Below are positions 8,911-16,926 of a stretch of DNA of 64,000 nucleotides, in pieces. The notes beneath the pieces were generated by a model. That model worked only from the letters and a program-made list of their open reading frames with translations, was not told where the DNA came from and did no database searches. The position numbers were made by a program, and so were the translations under genes. Where the stretch lies: NCBI GenBank assembly GCA_026004875.1, contig BPJZ01000004.1:1-64000 (forward strand). The letters are read 5' to 3'. The stretch's first letter is position 1. The number at the start of each line of letters is the position of its first letter. This DNA comes from Candidatus Poribacteria bacterium. GTDB taxonomy: Bacteria > Poribacteria > WGA-4E > GCA-2687025.

Positions 8911-9584
8911 ATGAATTTGAACGCAGCCCACGTTCACCTGCTGGTGAACCACTTTCCGATTCTGGGGGCAATGTTTGGCTTTGGGTTGTGGGTGATTGCC
9001 CTCTGGTGGCGGAATCTGGCCGTTCGCCAGATCGCGTTGGGGGTTTTTGTGCTGACCGCGCTGGCGGCGATCGTCGCTTATTTCAGCGGCGAGGCGGCCC
9101 ATGAGGTGGTACACGGCATCCCGGGCGTCCCTGCGGAGCCGATCGAGCTCCACGAGGAGGCTGCAGGCTACACCACCATCGTCGCTGTGATCCTCGGCAT
9201 TCTGGGGGCGCTAGGCCTTGCGGATAGCCTAACGGTGAAACGAGTCCGACCTGCGATCTGGTGGGCTAACGGCGTCGTTGGGCTGATCGTCGTTCTAATG
9301 ATGATCTGGACAGGCAACCGAGGGGGACAGATCCGTCACGAGGAGATTCGCCCCGGATGGGTCCCGAGCGAAGAGGTCGCTCACACCCACGACGGGGAGG
9401 AACCTCACAGCCACGACGAGGAGGAGCCTCACGCAGAGCTTGGGTCGGAGTCGGAGGCTGAGCACGTCGAGGGCGAAACTTCAGAGTCGAGTCCGACCCC
9501 CCTCGACCGAGGGGGAGGCTTCGACCCAAGAGGGCGAAAGCGGACCATACCCATCCGCCCGGCACTCCGCCGCACGAGCACTAA
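8911..9584 (+). pseudogene. DUF2231-like four-helix membrane protein with His-rich tail (frameshifted 3' end)
   Basis: It starts at ATG 8911, 15 nt after the cupredoxin gene, with an AAAGGGAG ribosome site. It opens 'MNLNAAHVHLLVNHFPILG', followed by four hydrophobic helices to about residue 132 and a 'GEAAHEVV..IPGV...IELHEEAA' loop, the pattern of DUF2231-like membrane proteins with conserved His in helices 1 and 2. After residue 150 the tail is rich in His and Glu (HTHDGEEPHSHDEEEPH). The ORF track reads on to 9981, but the sense moves to frame 2 near the C6 run at 9496-9501 (acidic TEGEASTQEGE) and to frame 3 near 9535, ending KADHTHPPGTPPHEH at the TAA 9582-9584. Probable metal- or heme-linked inner-membrane protein of the copper group. 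Confidence 0.6.
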
Positions 9585-9605
9585 CCGCGCGTGGGCTATT
9601 CTTTG

Positions 9606-9644
9606 GACGAGAGAAAAGGAGGTCGACCCCCCTTTTCTCTCGTC
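9606..9644. terminator. Long perfect hairpin, possible bidirectional terminator
   Basis: GACGAGAGAAAAGG (9606-9619) pairs perfectly over 14 bp with CCTTTTCTCTCGTC (9631-9644); the 11-nt loop contains its own GGTC/GACC. It sits 22 nt after the inferred stop of the His-tailed membrane protein and 25 nt before the multicopper oxidase start. There is no long T-run beyond the stem, so it could instead be an mRNA processing or stabilising element. Confidence 0.5.
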
Positions 9645-9669
9645 GGTTCGTCCTTTTGGGAGCAGGAAG

Positions 9670-11111
9670 ATGAGCAAACGTTTGAGCCGACGGGATTTCT
9701 TTGGGCTGCTAGGATTAGGCGCGGTCGGCAGCGGAGCGGGGACTGGTCCTCGCACAGACCAAGCGGCGTGGCCGTCCGGAGTTGGGGGCAGGAGTCGCCC
9801 AAAAAACGCTCCCCGATTCGTCCTCCGACTCGGAGCGGTGGAGTTCGGGAGATTGAGCTGGTCGCCGAGCCGATACAAGTGGACGTGGGCGGAAGACTCT
9901 ATTCGACGTGGGGGTATAACGGCTCCTTTCCGGGTCCGGAGATTCGAGTTCAGGAAGGGGACCTGCTACGAGTGTGGGTGAGAAACCGTCTTCCGGCGCC
10001 GACCACCGTTCACTGGCACGGGCTGCCGGTTCCCAACCCGATGGACGGGGTTCCCGGTTTGACGCAGGACCCGATCCCTCCGGGAGGGGAGTTTGTTTAC
10101 GAGTTTCTCGCCGCTCCGGCGGGGAGCTACCTTTACCATTCCCACATGGCGTTGCAGCTAGAACGGGGACTGCTCGGGGGCGCTGATCGTCGAGGAGCGC
10201 ACCCCACACGTGAGCTACGATCGGGACTATACGCTCATCTTGGACGACCTGCTGTTGAGTGAGCCGGCGCCGCTGCGCGGCGTCGGAATGGGCCGGGGGA
10301 TGGGAATGATGGGCGGAATGATGGGCGGGCGTTCAGGTCCCGGCCTATGACGGGCTGTTGATCAACGGACGCCTGCCGACCGATCCGCCGGAATTTCTCG
10401 TTCGGGAGGGGGGAGCGGGTGCGGCTTCGGTTTTGTAACCCTTCCGGCGCAACGGCCTTCCGGGTAACCGTCGAAGGCCACCGGATGGAGGTCACCCACG
10501 CGGACGGCCGTCCGGTGGAACCGGTTCCGGTGGATCAACTCACCATCGGCATGGGTGAGCGGTACGATGTGGTCGTCCTCGCGGACCGTCCTGGGGCTCT
10601 GGCGGATCGCCGCCGCTCCGGTGGAGTATCGTGCGGAGGCGGCCGTCGGTGTGTTGCGATACGTTGGGACCGTGGGAAGGAGGTTCTCCACCAGCTCTCG
10701 AGAGCTGTGGGGCGGACGGGCGCTTCGCCTGACCGACCTGTACGGACTGGAGACCGCCCCGCTGGGGCCACCGGACCGGACGCTAACGCTCGCCCTCTCC
10801 GGAGGTCCAAAACGGTCTGTGGACGATCAACGGCCAGGCTTACCCCCAACGCGGAGATCCTTTCCATCGTCCAGGGAGAGGTCGTCCGCGTGGTGCTGGT
10901 GAACCACAGTATGATGCTCCACCCGATGCACCTCCACGGCCACTTCTTCCGCACAGGGGACGTCCTCAAGGACACGCTCATCGTTCCGGCGCACATGGGT
11001 CGAGCGGAGTTTGTGTTCCTAGCGGACAACCCGGGGCGCTGGTTCTTCCACTGTCACATCGCCTATCACCTTGAGGCCGGCATGGCTCGAGAGATCCGGT
11101 ACATCGGCTGA
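9670..11111 (+). pseudogene. Tat-exported multicopper oxidase (CueO/CopA/laccase-like), seven frameshifts
   Basis: It starts at ATG 9670 (MSKRLSRRDFFGLLGLGA), with the twin-arginine motif SRRDFFG. Following similarity, the coding sense passes through frames 1, 3, 1, 2, 3, 1, 2 and 3 before the TGA at 11111. The assembled protein has three cupredoxin domains with all four copper-ligand motifs: TVHWHGLP, YLYHSHM, MLHPMHLHGHFF and FHCHIAYHLEAGM, i.e. the complete T1 and T2/T3 set. A Met-rich insert (GMGRGMGMMGGMMGG) resembles the copper-binding Met segments of CueO and CopA. The expected role is periplasmic oxidation of Cu(I) or phenolics. Shifts occur at or near runs such as GGGGG (10176-10180) and CCCCC (10843-10847). 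Conserved ligands despite so many shifts suggest assembly error. Confidence 0.75.
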
Positions 11112-11162
11112 GCGCCTGGAGCGAACATCCTAGCTGACTTCGGCCGTGAAAGCGATTATCCT

Positions 11163-11184
11163 ACCGAACGGAATTGCGTTCGGT
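11163..11184. promoter_or_regulatory. Perfect 8-bp inverted repeat upstream of the PIG-L gene
   Basis: ACCGAACG and CGTTCGGT are separated by GAATTG. The repeat starts just after a weak candidate promoter (CTGACT at 11134-11139, 17-nt spacer, TATCCT at 11157-11162) and before the GAGGAG ribosome site. It may be an operator or a leader hairpin. Confidence 0.4.
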
Positions 11185-11207
11185 GTGGACCCACGAGGAG
11201 TGCAACC

Positions 11208-12028
11208 ATGGCCGAAGAACAGCTTCGCATCCTAGCGTTTGGAGCTCATCCGGACGACTGTGACATTAAGGTAGGGGGGGTGTGCGATTCTTTGGGCCCG
11301 GCGGGGGCACCGGGTGCGTTTTGTCTCGGTGACCAACGGCGACGCTGGTCACCACAAGATGGGCGGTGGCCCGCCTGGCGCGACGCCGTGCTGAAGAGGC
11401 CAAACGGGCCGGCGAGGTGGCCGGAATCGAATACCTCTGCCTGGACCATCACGACGGCGAGCTGATGCCCACCCCTGGAAGCGAGAGAAAGAGCTGATCC
11501 GCCTGATCCGGCAGTTCCGCCCCGACCTGATCCTGACCCACCGACCCAACGACTACCATCCCGATCACCGTTACACCTCGATCCTGGTGCAGGATTCCGC
11601 CTACATGGTGACCGTTCCGAATATCTGTCCGGACACGCCCCATCTGGAGCGGAAACCCGGTGATCCTATATATGAGCGATCACTTTCAGAAGCCTGCTCC
11701 GTTCCGTCCCGACGTGGTGGTGGGCCATCGACGAGGTAATCGAACAGAAGCTGGACATGCTGCACTGTCACGAGAGCCAGGTCTACGAGTGGTTACCGTA
11801 TAACGGCGGCTATCTGGACGAGGTGCCGTTCGACCCGCAAGAGCGGCGGGAGTGGCTGCCGCAGTCGGTGGCTTGGCCGCTCCAATGCGGAGCGGGTGGC
11901 GGGAGCAACTGATCGCCCGGTACGGCGAGAGTCGGGGAGCCGCTGTGCGGTTTGCGGAAGCCTTCGAAGCCTGCGAGTACGGCGCGCCATTGACTCCCCA
12001 GCAGGTGGAACGACTGTTTCCGTTCTGA
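11208..12028 (+). pseudogene. PIG-L/LmbE-family deacetylase (several frameshifts)
   Basis: It starts at ATG 11208 with GAGGAG about 7 nt upstream. The protein opens with the zinc/active-site motif AHPDD (FGAHPDDCDIKVGG). After the G7 run at 11274-11280 the sense continues one frame over (AILWARRGHRVRF, SVTNGDAGHHKMGG). Later frames give RPDLILTHRPNDYHPDHR, with the second metal motif HPDHR, then DMLHCHESQVYEW, and finally a helical C-terminus ending QQVERLFPF at the TGA 12026-12028. The family removes N-acetyl groups from GlcNAc-type sugars. At least five frame changes are needed. Because both zinc motifs are intact and shifts lie near short homopolymers, sequence error is more likely than a dead gene. 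It may be transcribed separately from the copper group. Confidence 0.7.
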
Positions 12029-12053
12029 CGCCGATCCCTCTTTGGCAGAACGG

Positions 12054-12088
12054 TTGCCCGGATCGGGTTGGTCTGGTATAACCAGACC
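12054..12088 (+). promoter_or_regulatory. Promoter with perfect palindrome over the -10 box
   Basis: TTGCCC (12054-12059), 17-nt spacer, TATAAC (12077-12082). The -10 box lies in the loop of a perfect 7-bp inverted repeat, GGTCTGG-TATAA-CCAGACC (12070-12088). A dimeric regulator bound here would block the promoter. It drives the CBM9-like gene, whose TTG start is 18 nt beyond the palindrome. Confidence 0.55.
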
Positions 12089-12105
12089 GGGGAGCAAGGA
12101 AGCGA

Positions 12106-12816
12106 TTGCAAAGGAGATGGGTCTGGCTGGTGGTTATCGCGTGGGCCTTCGTCGCGAAGGCACAGGAGCCGCCAGAGCTGGTCGTCCCTCGACTGGCGGA
12201 GGGAACTGCAGCTCCTACGATTGATGGGGAGCTGAACGATCCGGCCTGGGCATCGGCGGCTTGGGTTTCGCTCCGCGACGCGAAGACGGGGGCCGTTCCG
12301 CGCCGACCGACCGAGGTGGGCATCTTCTACACACTGGACGCGCTTTATCTGGCCTATCGCTGCACCGATGAGGTCAAGCCGAACGCTCGCCTGACCGTTC
12401 GGGACGCCAACCTCTGGGAGGAGGAGGTCGTCGAACTATTCCTCGACCCGGACGGTAACCCGCGAACCTACTACGAACTGGAATGGAACCCGTTGAACAC
12501 CCTCTTTGACGCTTACTTAATCAACAGCGGCAAACGGCGCTGGCTCCTTCGAGACCTCAGTTTAGAGGGCCTGGAACATCAGGTTGCCTGGAACGACTCC
12601 GGCTGGACGGTAGAGGTGCGTCTTCCAATCGAGGACCTGGGGGAGGCCCCTGTCTGGCCGCCGACGCCGGAGACCGTCTGGCGGGGGAACTTCTACCGAA
12701 TTGAGCGCTCCGACGATCCCATACAGCCGGAGATGACCTCCTGGAGCGTCATCGGGCGGTACGACTTTCACGAAACGCAGGCCTTTGGCCGCATCCGCTT
12801 TGCGACTACACCCTAA
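12106..12816 (+). CDS. Secreted CBM9-like carbohydrate-binding protein
   Basis: 236 residues from TTG 12106, with AAGGA 7 nt upstream. The N-terminus RRWVWLVVIAWAFVAKAQ is a signal peptide with an A-K-A cleavage site. The mature protein is a single family-9-type beta-sandwich: 'IDGELNDPAW' near the start, a 'DALYLAYRCTDE' strand, 'LWEEEVVELFLDPDG' in the middle and 'EVRLPIEDLG' near the end are the standard landmarks. It has no attached catalytic domain, so it is a free binding module or substrate-capture protein in the periplasm or outside. It is the first gene after a palindrome-overlapped promoter, and the metallophosphoesterase gene follows 28 nt later, so the two are probably co-transcribed. 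Confidence 0.75.
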   Translation: MQRRWVWLVVIAWAFVAKAQEPPELVVPRLAEGTAAPTIDGELNDPAWASAAWVSLRDAKTGAVPRRPTEVGIFYTLDALYLAYRCTDEVKPNARLTVRDANLWEEEVVELFLDPDGNPRTYYELEWNPLNTLFDAYLINSGKRRWLLRDLSLEGLEHQVAWNDSGWTVEVRLPIEDLGEAPVWPPTPETVWRGNFYRIERSDDPIQPEMTSWSVIGRYDFHETQAFGRIRFATTP

Positions 12817-12844
12817 GACGGCAACGGAGAGGAGAGCACATCCA

Positions 12845-14659
12845 ATGGCTCGGCGATGGACTGTAGGGCTGACGATCGCAGGACTGCTGCTGATCACTCT
12901 CGACCTTGGGGCGCACGTGGGGAACCATCCTTCGGTGCACGACACGGTGGCAGGGATCATCCAGCGTGTGGTGGAGCTTCCCCGTCAGGCGCGGGAGCGG
13001 CTGACCCCACGCTCCGTCTGGGAGACGCTCCTGACCGAAGAGGAGCGTCACATCCTGAGCACCGAGCACATCTCCTTTCGGGTGAACGTGCCGGTCACAC
13101 TTTATGTGCTTCGGGATCAAGACCTTAAAGAGGAGCCGTTCTGGCTGACGGGTGGCGAGTTTGAGAAGACCGATTGGACCGCCGTTGTCGACGGCGACGA
13201 CTTCGACATCTGGAAGCGGGACTACCCGGCCGGATGGATCGGCCTGGGCGTCAACGCAATTGGCGACGAGGAAGAGCATTACCTTGTGGTCGTCGTCCCT
13301 CAGGAGCCGGGGGCGAATCTGGAGATCAGCGATCTTTATCCGGGATATCTGGACGTGACCGAGGCCAAGCCGGGGGCTTCGGCCTACGTCGACGACGAGG
13401 ACGAGAAGGTTGAACGCCTTCCTGAAGCGCTGATCGGTCAGCGGATGATCCGAACGGCGGAGCAGTTGGAGGACGACGCGAACCTGTGGCGGATTCGCGT
13501 TACCAACTATCCGGCGAGCCGGGAGCCGGATCAGATTGTGCTGACATGGAGCGAGGACCCGCGGACGACCCAGACGATTCAGTGGCGGACCAGCACCGCT
13601 GTGACGCGCGGTGTCGTCCAGTACCAGAAGAAGGCGGCGTTTTTGACCTTTCAACCGCAGCCGCCCCAAACGGTCGAGGCCAAACGGGAGGTCTTGGAGA
13701 CGCCCAACATCGCCAACGATCCGGTCTGCCACCGCTTTACGGCGACGCTGCGGAACCTGGAGCCGGGCACGACCTATGTCTATACGGTCGGGGATGGGAC
13801 GCCGGAGGGGACCAGCCCGCTGATGGAGTTCACCACCGCGCCCGACGAGGTGCGTCCCTTCTCTTTTATCTACATGGGCGACGCTCAAAACGGCCTGGAC
13901 CGCTGGGGATCGTTGATCCACACCGCCTTTCGCTTGCGTCCTGATGCGGCCTTTTACCTGATGGCCGGGGACCTGGTCAATCGGGGGAACGATCGGGACG
14001 ACTGGGATTCGTTCTTCTACAACGCCGGGGACATCTTCGCTCAGCGACCGTTGGTTCCGGTCATCGGCAATCACGAGTGCCAGGGCGGACACCCGACGCT
14101 GTATCTAAAGCTCTTCGACCTGCCCGACAACGCGCCGGAGACGGTCGAGACGGAGCGGGTCTACGCCTTCCGGTACAGTAACGCTCTGTTCATCGTTCTT
14201 GATTCGAACCTCTCGCCGACGGCACAGGTGGAATGGTTGGACCGGACCCTTCAGGAACACGCTGATGCGACCTGGAAGTTCGTTTCGTACCACCATCCGG
14301 CCTATTCGTCCCATCCGCGCCGGGACAACACCGATCTCCGGGCGGCGTGGGTACCGATCTTCGACAAGCATCATGTGGACGTGGTGCTCCAAGGGCATGA
14401 TCACGCCTATCTGCGCACCTATCCGATGAGGAACAACGAGGTGGTCTCCAGCCCCTCAGAGGGAACCATCTATGTGGTTTCCGTCTCTGGAACCAAGATG
14501 TACGACCAGGCGGATCGGTACTATAAGGAGGTGGGCTTCACCAACGTCTCGACCTATCAGGTGCTGGACATCCAGCTCTCAAACGATCGGCTACACTACC
14601 GGGCGTACGATCTCAACGGAAACCTTCGGGATGAGTTTGAGATCGTGAAGTCCCAGTAG
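12845..14659 (+). CDS. Secreted purple-acid-phosphatase-like metallophosphoesterase
   Basis: 604 residues from ATG 12845 (MARRWTVGLTIAGLLL), with GGAGAGGAGAG upstream; the ORF-track start at 12785 overlaps the previous gene. There is a signal peptide, then an unassigned N-terminal region of about 220 residues with acidic beta segments. An FN3-type domain typical of purple acid phosphatases follows (about 240-335). The metallophosphoesterase domain has the five motif blocks: GDAQN (about 345), GDLVNRG, GNHE (about 409), a YHHPAYSS segment and GHDHAYLRT (about 518). All metal ligands are visible. The likely activity is hydrolysis of phosphate mono- or diesters outside the cytoplasm; substrate unknown. 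It is longer than minimal bacterial enzymes because of the extra N-terminal region. Confidence 0.8.
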   Translation: MARRWTVGLTIAGLLLITLDLGAHVGNHPSVHDTVAGIIQRVVELPRQARERLTPRSVWETLLTEEERHILSTEHISFRVNVPVTLYVLRDQDLKEEPFWLTGGEFEKTDWTAVVDGDDFDIWKRDYPAGWIGLGVNAIGDEEEHYLVVVVPQEPGANLEISDLYPGYLDVTEAKPGASAYVDDEDEKVERLPEALIGQRMIRTAEQLEDDANLWRIRVTNYPASREPDQIVLTWSEDPRTTQTIQWRTSTAVTRGVVQYQKKAAFLTFQPQPPQTVEAKREVLETPNIANDPVCHRFTATLRNLEPGTTYVYTVGDGTPEGTSPLMEFTTAPDEVRPFSFIYMGDAQNGLDRWGSLIHTAFRLRPDAAFYLMAGDLVNRGNDRDDWDSFFYNAGDIFAQRPLVPVIGNHECQGGHPTLYLKLFDLPDNAPETVETERVYAFRYSNALFIVLDSNLSPTAQVEWLDRTLQEHADATWKFVSYHHPAYSSHPRRDNTDLRAAWVPIFDKHHVDVVLQGHDHAYLRTYPMRNNEVVSSPSEGTIYVVSVSGTKMYDQADRYYKEVGFTNVSTYQVLDIQLSNDRLHYRAYDLNGNLRDEFEIVKSQ

Positions 14660-14696
14660 GTAGGCTTAAGAGACACTTTCTTCGAAGGAGGGGTTC

Positions 14697-14825
14697 ATGA
14701 GCCGGGCGTTGGCAATCCTGATTGCGCTGTTGCTCCTGTATCTTTGCGTTGTGGAGACCGTCCAGACGGTGGTGCTGGTCAAAGGGATCGAGTTCGCTCG
14801 CCAGGAGCTTCAGCGGCGCGAGTGA
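14697..14825 (+). CDS. Small single-pass membrane peptide, 42 aa
   Basis: This gene is too short for the ORF track. ATG 14697 follows a strong GAAGGAGGGG ribosome site, and the frame runs 42 codons to TGA 14823-14825. The peptide starts MSRALAILIALLLLYLCVVE, a hydrophobic helix of about 18 residues, continues with a beta-branched amphipathic part (TVQTVVLVKGIEF), and ends in a charged tail (ARQELQRRE). It has no recognised family. The good ribosome site, the spacing of 37 nt after the phosphoesterase and the membrane-like composition make it a credible gene. Confidence 0.5.
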   Translation: MSRALAILIALLLLYLCVVETVQTVVLVKGIEFARQELQRRE

Positions 14826-14939
14826 GCATTTGATTGCCAAGCGCCTGACCGGAACAGGAACAAAAAGCAAGGGAAAAGGGAGACGCGGGAGTTTCGGGCG
14901 GAGACTCCTACGCGAGCAGTTTTATAGAACTGGGCGGAC

Positions 14940-15467
14940 ATGCTGATCAAAGGGTACTACCTGGAGCCTTACGCGAAGCTCTATCGGGCGAACCTCTCCG
15001 GGACGGATATCTCCAATCTGAACCTGGGGGGCGTCCACCTGGTTGAGGCGAAGCTGATCGGGACTAAGGCACGCGCGGTGAACTTCGCCGGCGCCGAACT
15101 GCAGCGGGCGCAACTGGTCACAGCCGATCTCAACGGCTCAAACCTGGCCGGGGCCCATCTTGAGGGGGCCAACCTTCAAAGGGCTAACCTTTCCCGGTGC
15201 AACCTGAGTCGGGCCGACCTGTCCGGGGCGATCTTAGACGAGGCCCTGCTCCAGGGAGTAGTTGCTCGAGAGGCGAACCTTCAAGGGGCCAGCCTTCGGG
15301 GGGCCGATCTGCGCTTTGCCAGCTTTGTAGGGGCCGACCTTCGGGGGGCGGTTCTTCTGCGGATTCGGCACGAAGGAACGCGCTTCCTTGAGGCGCGGTA
15401 CGATGCCAACACTCAGTTTCCCGAGGATTTCGATCCCCAAGAGGAGGGGATGGTTTTCGTGGAGTGA
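14940..15467 (+). CDS. Pentapeptide-repeat protein, 175 aa
   Basis: It starts at ATG 14940 with a weak GGGCGG ribosome site. From about residue 15 to 135 it consists of A(D/N)LXX-type repeats (for example ANLSGTDISNLNL, ADLSGAILDEALL, ADLRGAVLL), which fold as a right-handed four-sided beta-helix. It has no signal peptide or membrane segment, so it is cytoplasmic. The C-terminal cap, 'EARYDANTQFPEDFDP', matches the cap of the second pentapeptide protein (16923-17354): ARYD..T.FPE.F.P. Function is not predictable from sequence; some such proteins mimic DNA to protect gyrase, but nothing here shows that. The next gene overlaps its 3' end. Confidence 0.85.
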   Translation: MLIKGYYLEPYAKLYRANLSGTDISNLNLGGVHLVEAKLIGTKARAVNFAGAELQRAQLVTADLNGSNLAGAHLEGANLQRANLSRCNLSRADLSGAILDEALLQGVVAREANLQGASLRGADLRFASFVGADLRGAVLLRIRHEGTRFLEARYDANTQFPEDFDPQEEGMVFVE

Positions 15468-15831
15468 TCCCGTTGGTCGTCGGCGGCGGGCGCGCTGGAC
15501 GGCCCTGGTGGGGAGCGGAGTTGGCGCGCTCTCTGGCGGGATCATCTTTGGCCTCTGGGGCGGACTGCTTTGGCTTTTTTTGGGCGGAGCAGCCGGATAC
15601 GGGATCGGCTACACCGGTCCCGATCTCGCTGGAGCGCTTAGCTTTACCACCGGCCTGTTGGTGGGAGGATTGATCGGGGGAAATCTATTTCCCGCCTGGG
15701 TCGGTTGGGACGACCCCTTTGCCCGTTGGTGGGGAAGTGCGCTAGTGGGTTTGTTCACCGGGGCGCTCGTGGGGACCTTGTTACGCGTTTTCGGTCCTTG
15801 GAAGGGCATTTCCCGACGAGTTTTTCGTTGA
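15403..15831 (+). CDS. Glycine-rich multi-pass membrane protein
   Basis: Open frame 15388-15831 with possible ATG at 15403 (142 aa), overlapping the pentapeptide gene by 65 nt. After an Arg-rich segment (GRRRRARW) come three or four hydrophobic Gly-rich helices (GSGVGALSGGIIFGLWGG, LGGAAGYGIGY, TTGLLVGGLIGG, SALVGLFTGALVGTLL) with small-xxx-small packing. An alternative is the GTG at 15464, which overlaps the upstream stop as GTGA but is in another frame; a 1-nt indel in the GGCGGCGGG run near 15482 would join it to this protein. Unknown function. Its end overlaps the convergent glycosyltransferase gene by 51 nt. Confidence 0.55.
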   Translation: MPTLSFPRISIPKRRGWFSWSDPVGRRRRARWTALVGSGVGALSGGIIFGLWGGLLWLFLGGAAGYGIGYTGPDLAGALSFTTGLLVGGLIGGNLFPAWVGWDDPFARWWGSALVGLFTGALVGTLLRVFGPWKGISRRVFR

Positions 15832-16926
15832 GGTATGGCCCCATCGGGCCACCATCCGACACACCGCCCGATAGGTTGTTTCGACGCTCAACTGCCGAGG
15901 GTGAGGGCTGCAGAGCACTTCTGTGCGCTGCCCCAGGGGACGCCAGCGGCGTTCGTCCGAGCCGGAGCGAAAGAAAAGTCCCAATGTTGGGGCTCCGACC
16001 AAGGCGGCCAAGTGCATCGGTCCGGAGTCCACGCCGACAAAGCACCGGCAACGCTCCAGGAGGGCCGCGGTGAGGGGAAGCGGCGTCTTTCCGCTGAGAT
16101 CGGCAAGCGGCACCCGGCAGTAGGAGCGGATTTCGGCGTTGAGCTTCTCATCGGCTCTAGAGCCGAGCAGGAGCACCGCGTAGCCGTCAGCGGCTAACAG
16201 CTCTGCCAGGTGGGCCCAGCGCGCGGCCAGCCAGCGCTTTTTGAGGTTGGGCGTCCCCGCGTGCAGCGCGATCAACCGACAGGGGGAGAGCCCCAATCGC
16301 TGGAGGAGCTCTTCGGCTTCCTCCCTGGCGTCGGGCGGAATCGGATAGATGGGGGCTACCCGTTCCAGCTTAAGGCCGCCGTACTCCAGCGCGGCAAAGA
16401 CGCGATCCAGCTCATGGGCGTCTGCCGGCAGACGGGCCCGGCGACGGGCCATCTCCACCCGGAGGGCGGAGACGTCCAGGTAGCCCGGATGGACGGCCAG
16501 GGCGAGCGTCGTCCAGCTTCCGCGCAGAACGAGGATCAGATCGTACCGGCCGCGCAGCGCTCGCAGCGACTTCCACGCCCGCCAGCCCCGATCGGGGACC
16601 GCTCCCGACCAAGTGGCATAGTGGCGAGGGTTCAGCTGCATCAAGTACCGGAGGAAGGGCAGCGTTTCGAACGCGGGACGGTTCCAGCGAGCACAGAGCA
16701 CGTCAATGGCGGCATCCGGATAGCGGTAACGAAGGCTCTGCAGCACAGCGGTTGCCAACAGTCCATCGCCCAAGTGATCCAGCTTGACGACGAGGACCTG
16801 GCGGGGATGAGCGATCGCCTCTGGCCGTGGACGCCGCACCCTCCACGCCGCCCAAGAACAGAGGACCAGCGCAGTGTTTTTTGCCTCCCAGCCGGCCCTT
16901 TGGACGGATTCCAGCACGTGAATCAT
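15781..16926 (-). CDS. Glycosyltransferase family 9 (heptosyltransferase-like)
   Basis: 381 residues from ATG 16926, which overlaps the stop of the upstream pentapeptide gene in an ATGA, implying coupled translation. A 45-residue lead-in is followed by 'VLVVKLDHLGDGLLATAVLQSL', the N-terminal GT9 motif (K-x-D-x-x-G-D), and 'DLILVLRG'. In the second half, 'LIALHAGTPNLKKRWLAARWAHLAELL' and 'FVGVDSGPMHLAALVGAPTLGLF' are the nucleotide-sugar-binding landmarks of the family, including D-S-G-P-M-H-L-A. GT9 enzymes add ADP-heptose to the LPS inner core or transfer related sugars; the acceptor here is unknown. It is consistent with the LPS machinery encoded at 35.9-39.6 kb. Confidence 0.85.
   Translation of the reverse strand: MIHVLESVQRAGWEAKNTALVLCSWAAWRVRRPRPEAIAHPRQVLVVKLDHLGDGLLATAVLQSLRYRYPDAAIDVLCARWNRPAFETLPFLRYLMQLNPRHYATWSGAVPDRGWRAWKSLRALRGRYDLILVLRGSWTTLALAVHPGYLDVSALRVEMARRRARLPADAHELDRVFAALEYGGLKLERVAPIYPIPPDAREEAEELLQRLGLSPCRLIALHAGTPNLKKRWLAARWAHLAELLAADGYAVLLLGSRADEKLNAEIRSYCRVPLADLSGKTPLPLTAALLERCRCFVGVDSGPMHLAALVGAPTLGLFFRSGSDERRWRPLGQRTEVLCSPHPRQLSVETTYRAVCRMVARWGHTSTKNSSGNALPRTENA

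Noticed and set aside
8911-9981. A 356-aa ORF joining the membrane protein to the Tat signal of the oxidase
   Set aside because: It reads through the hairpin and a gene boundary; the His-rich tail ends at 9584 in another frame and the oxidase has its own ATG and ribosome site at 9670.
12806-14092. 428-aa minus-strand ORF
   Set aside because: Antisense shadow of the metallophosphoesterase, which has all catalytic motifs on the plus strand.
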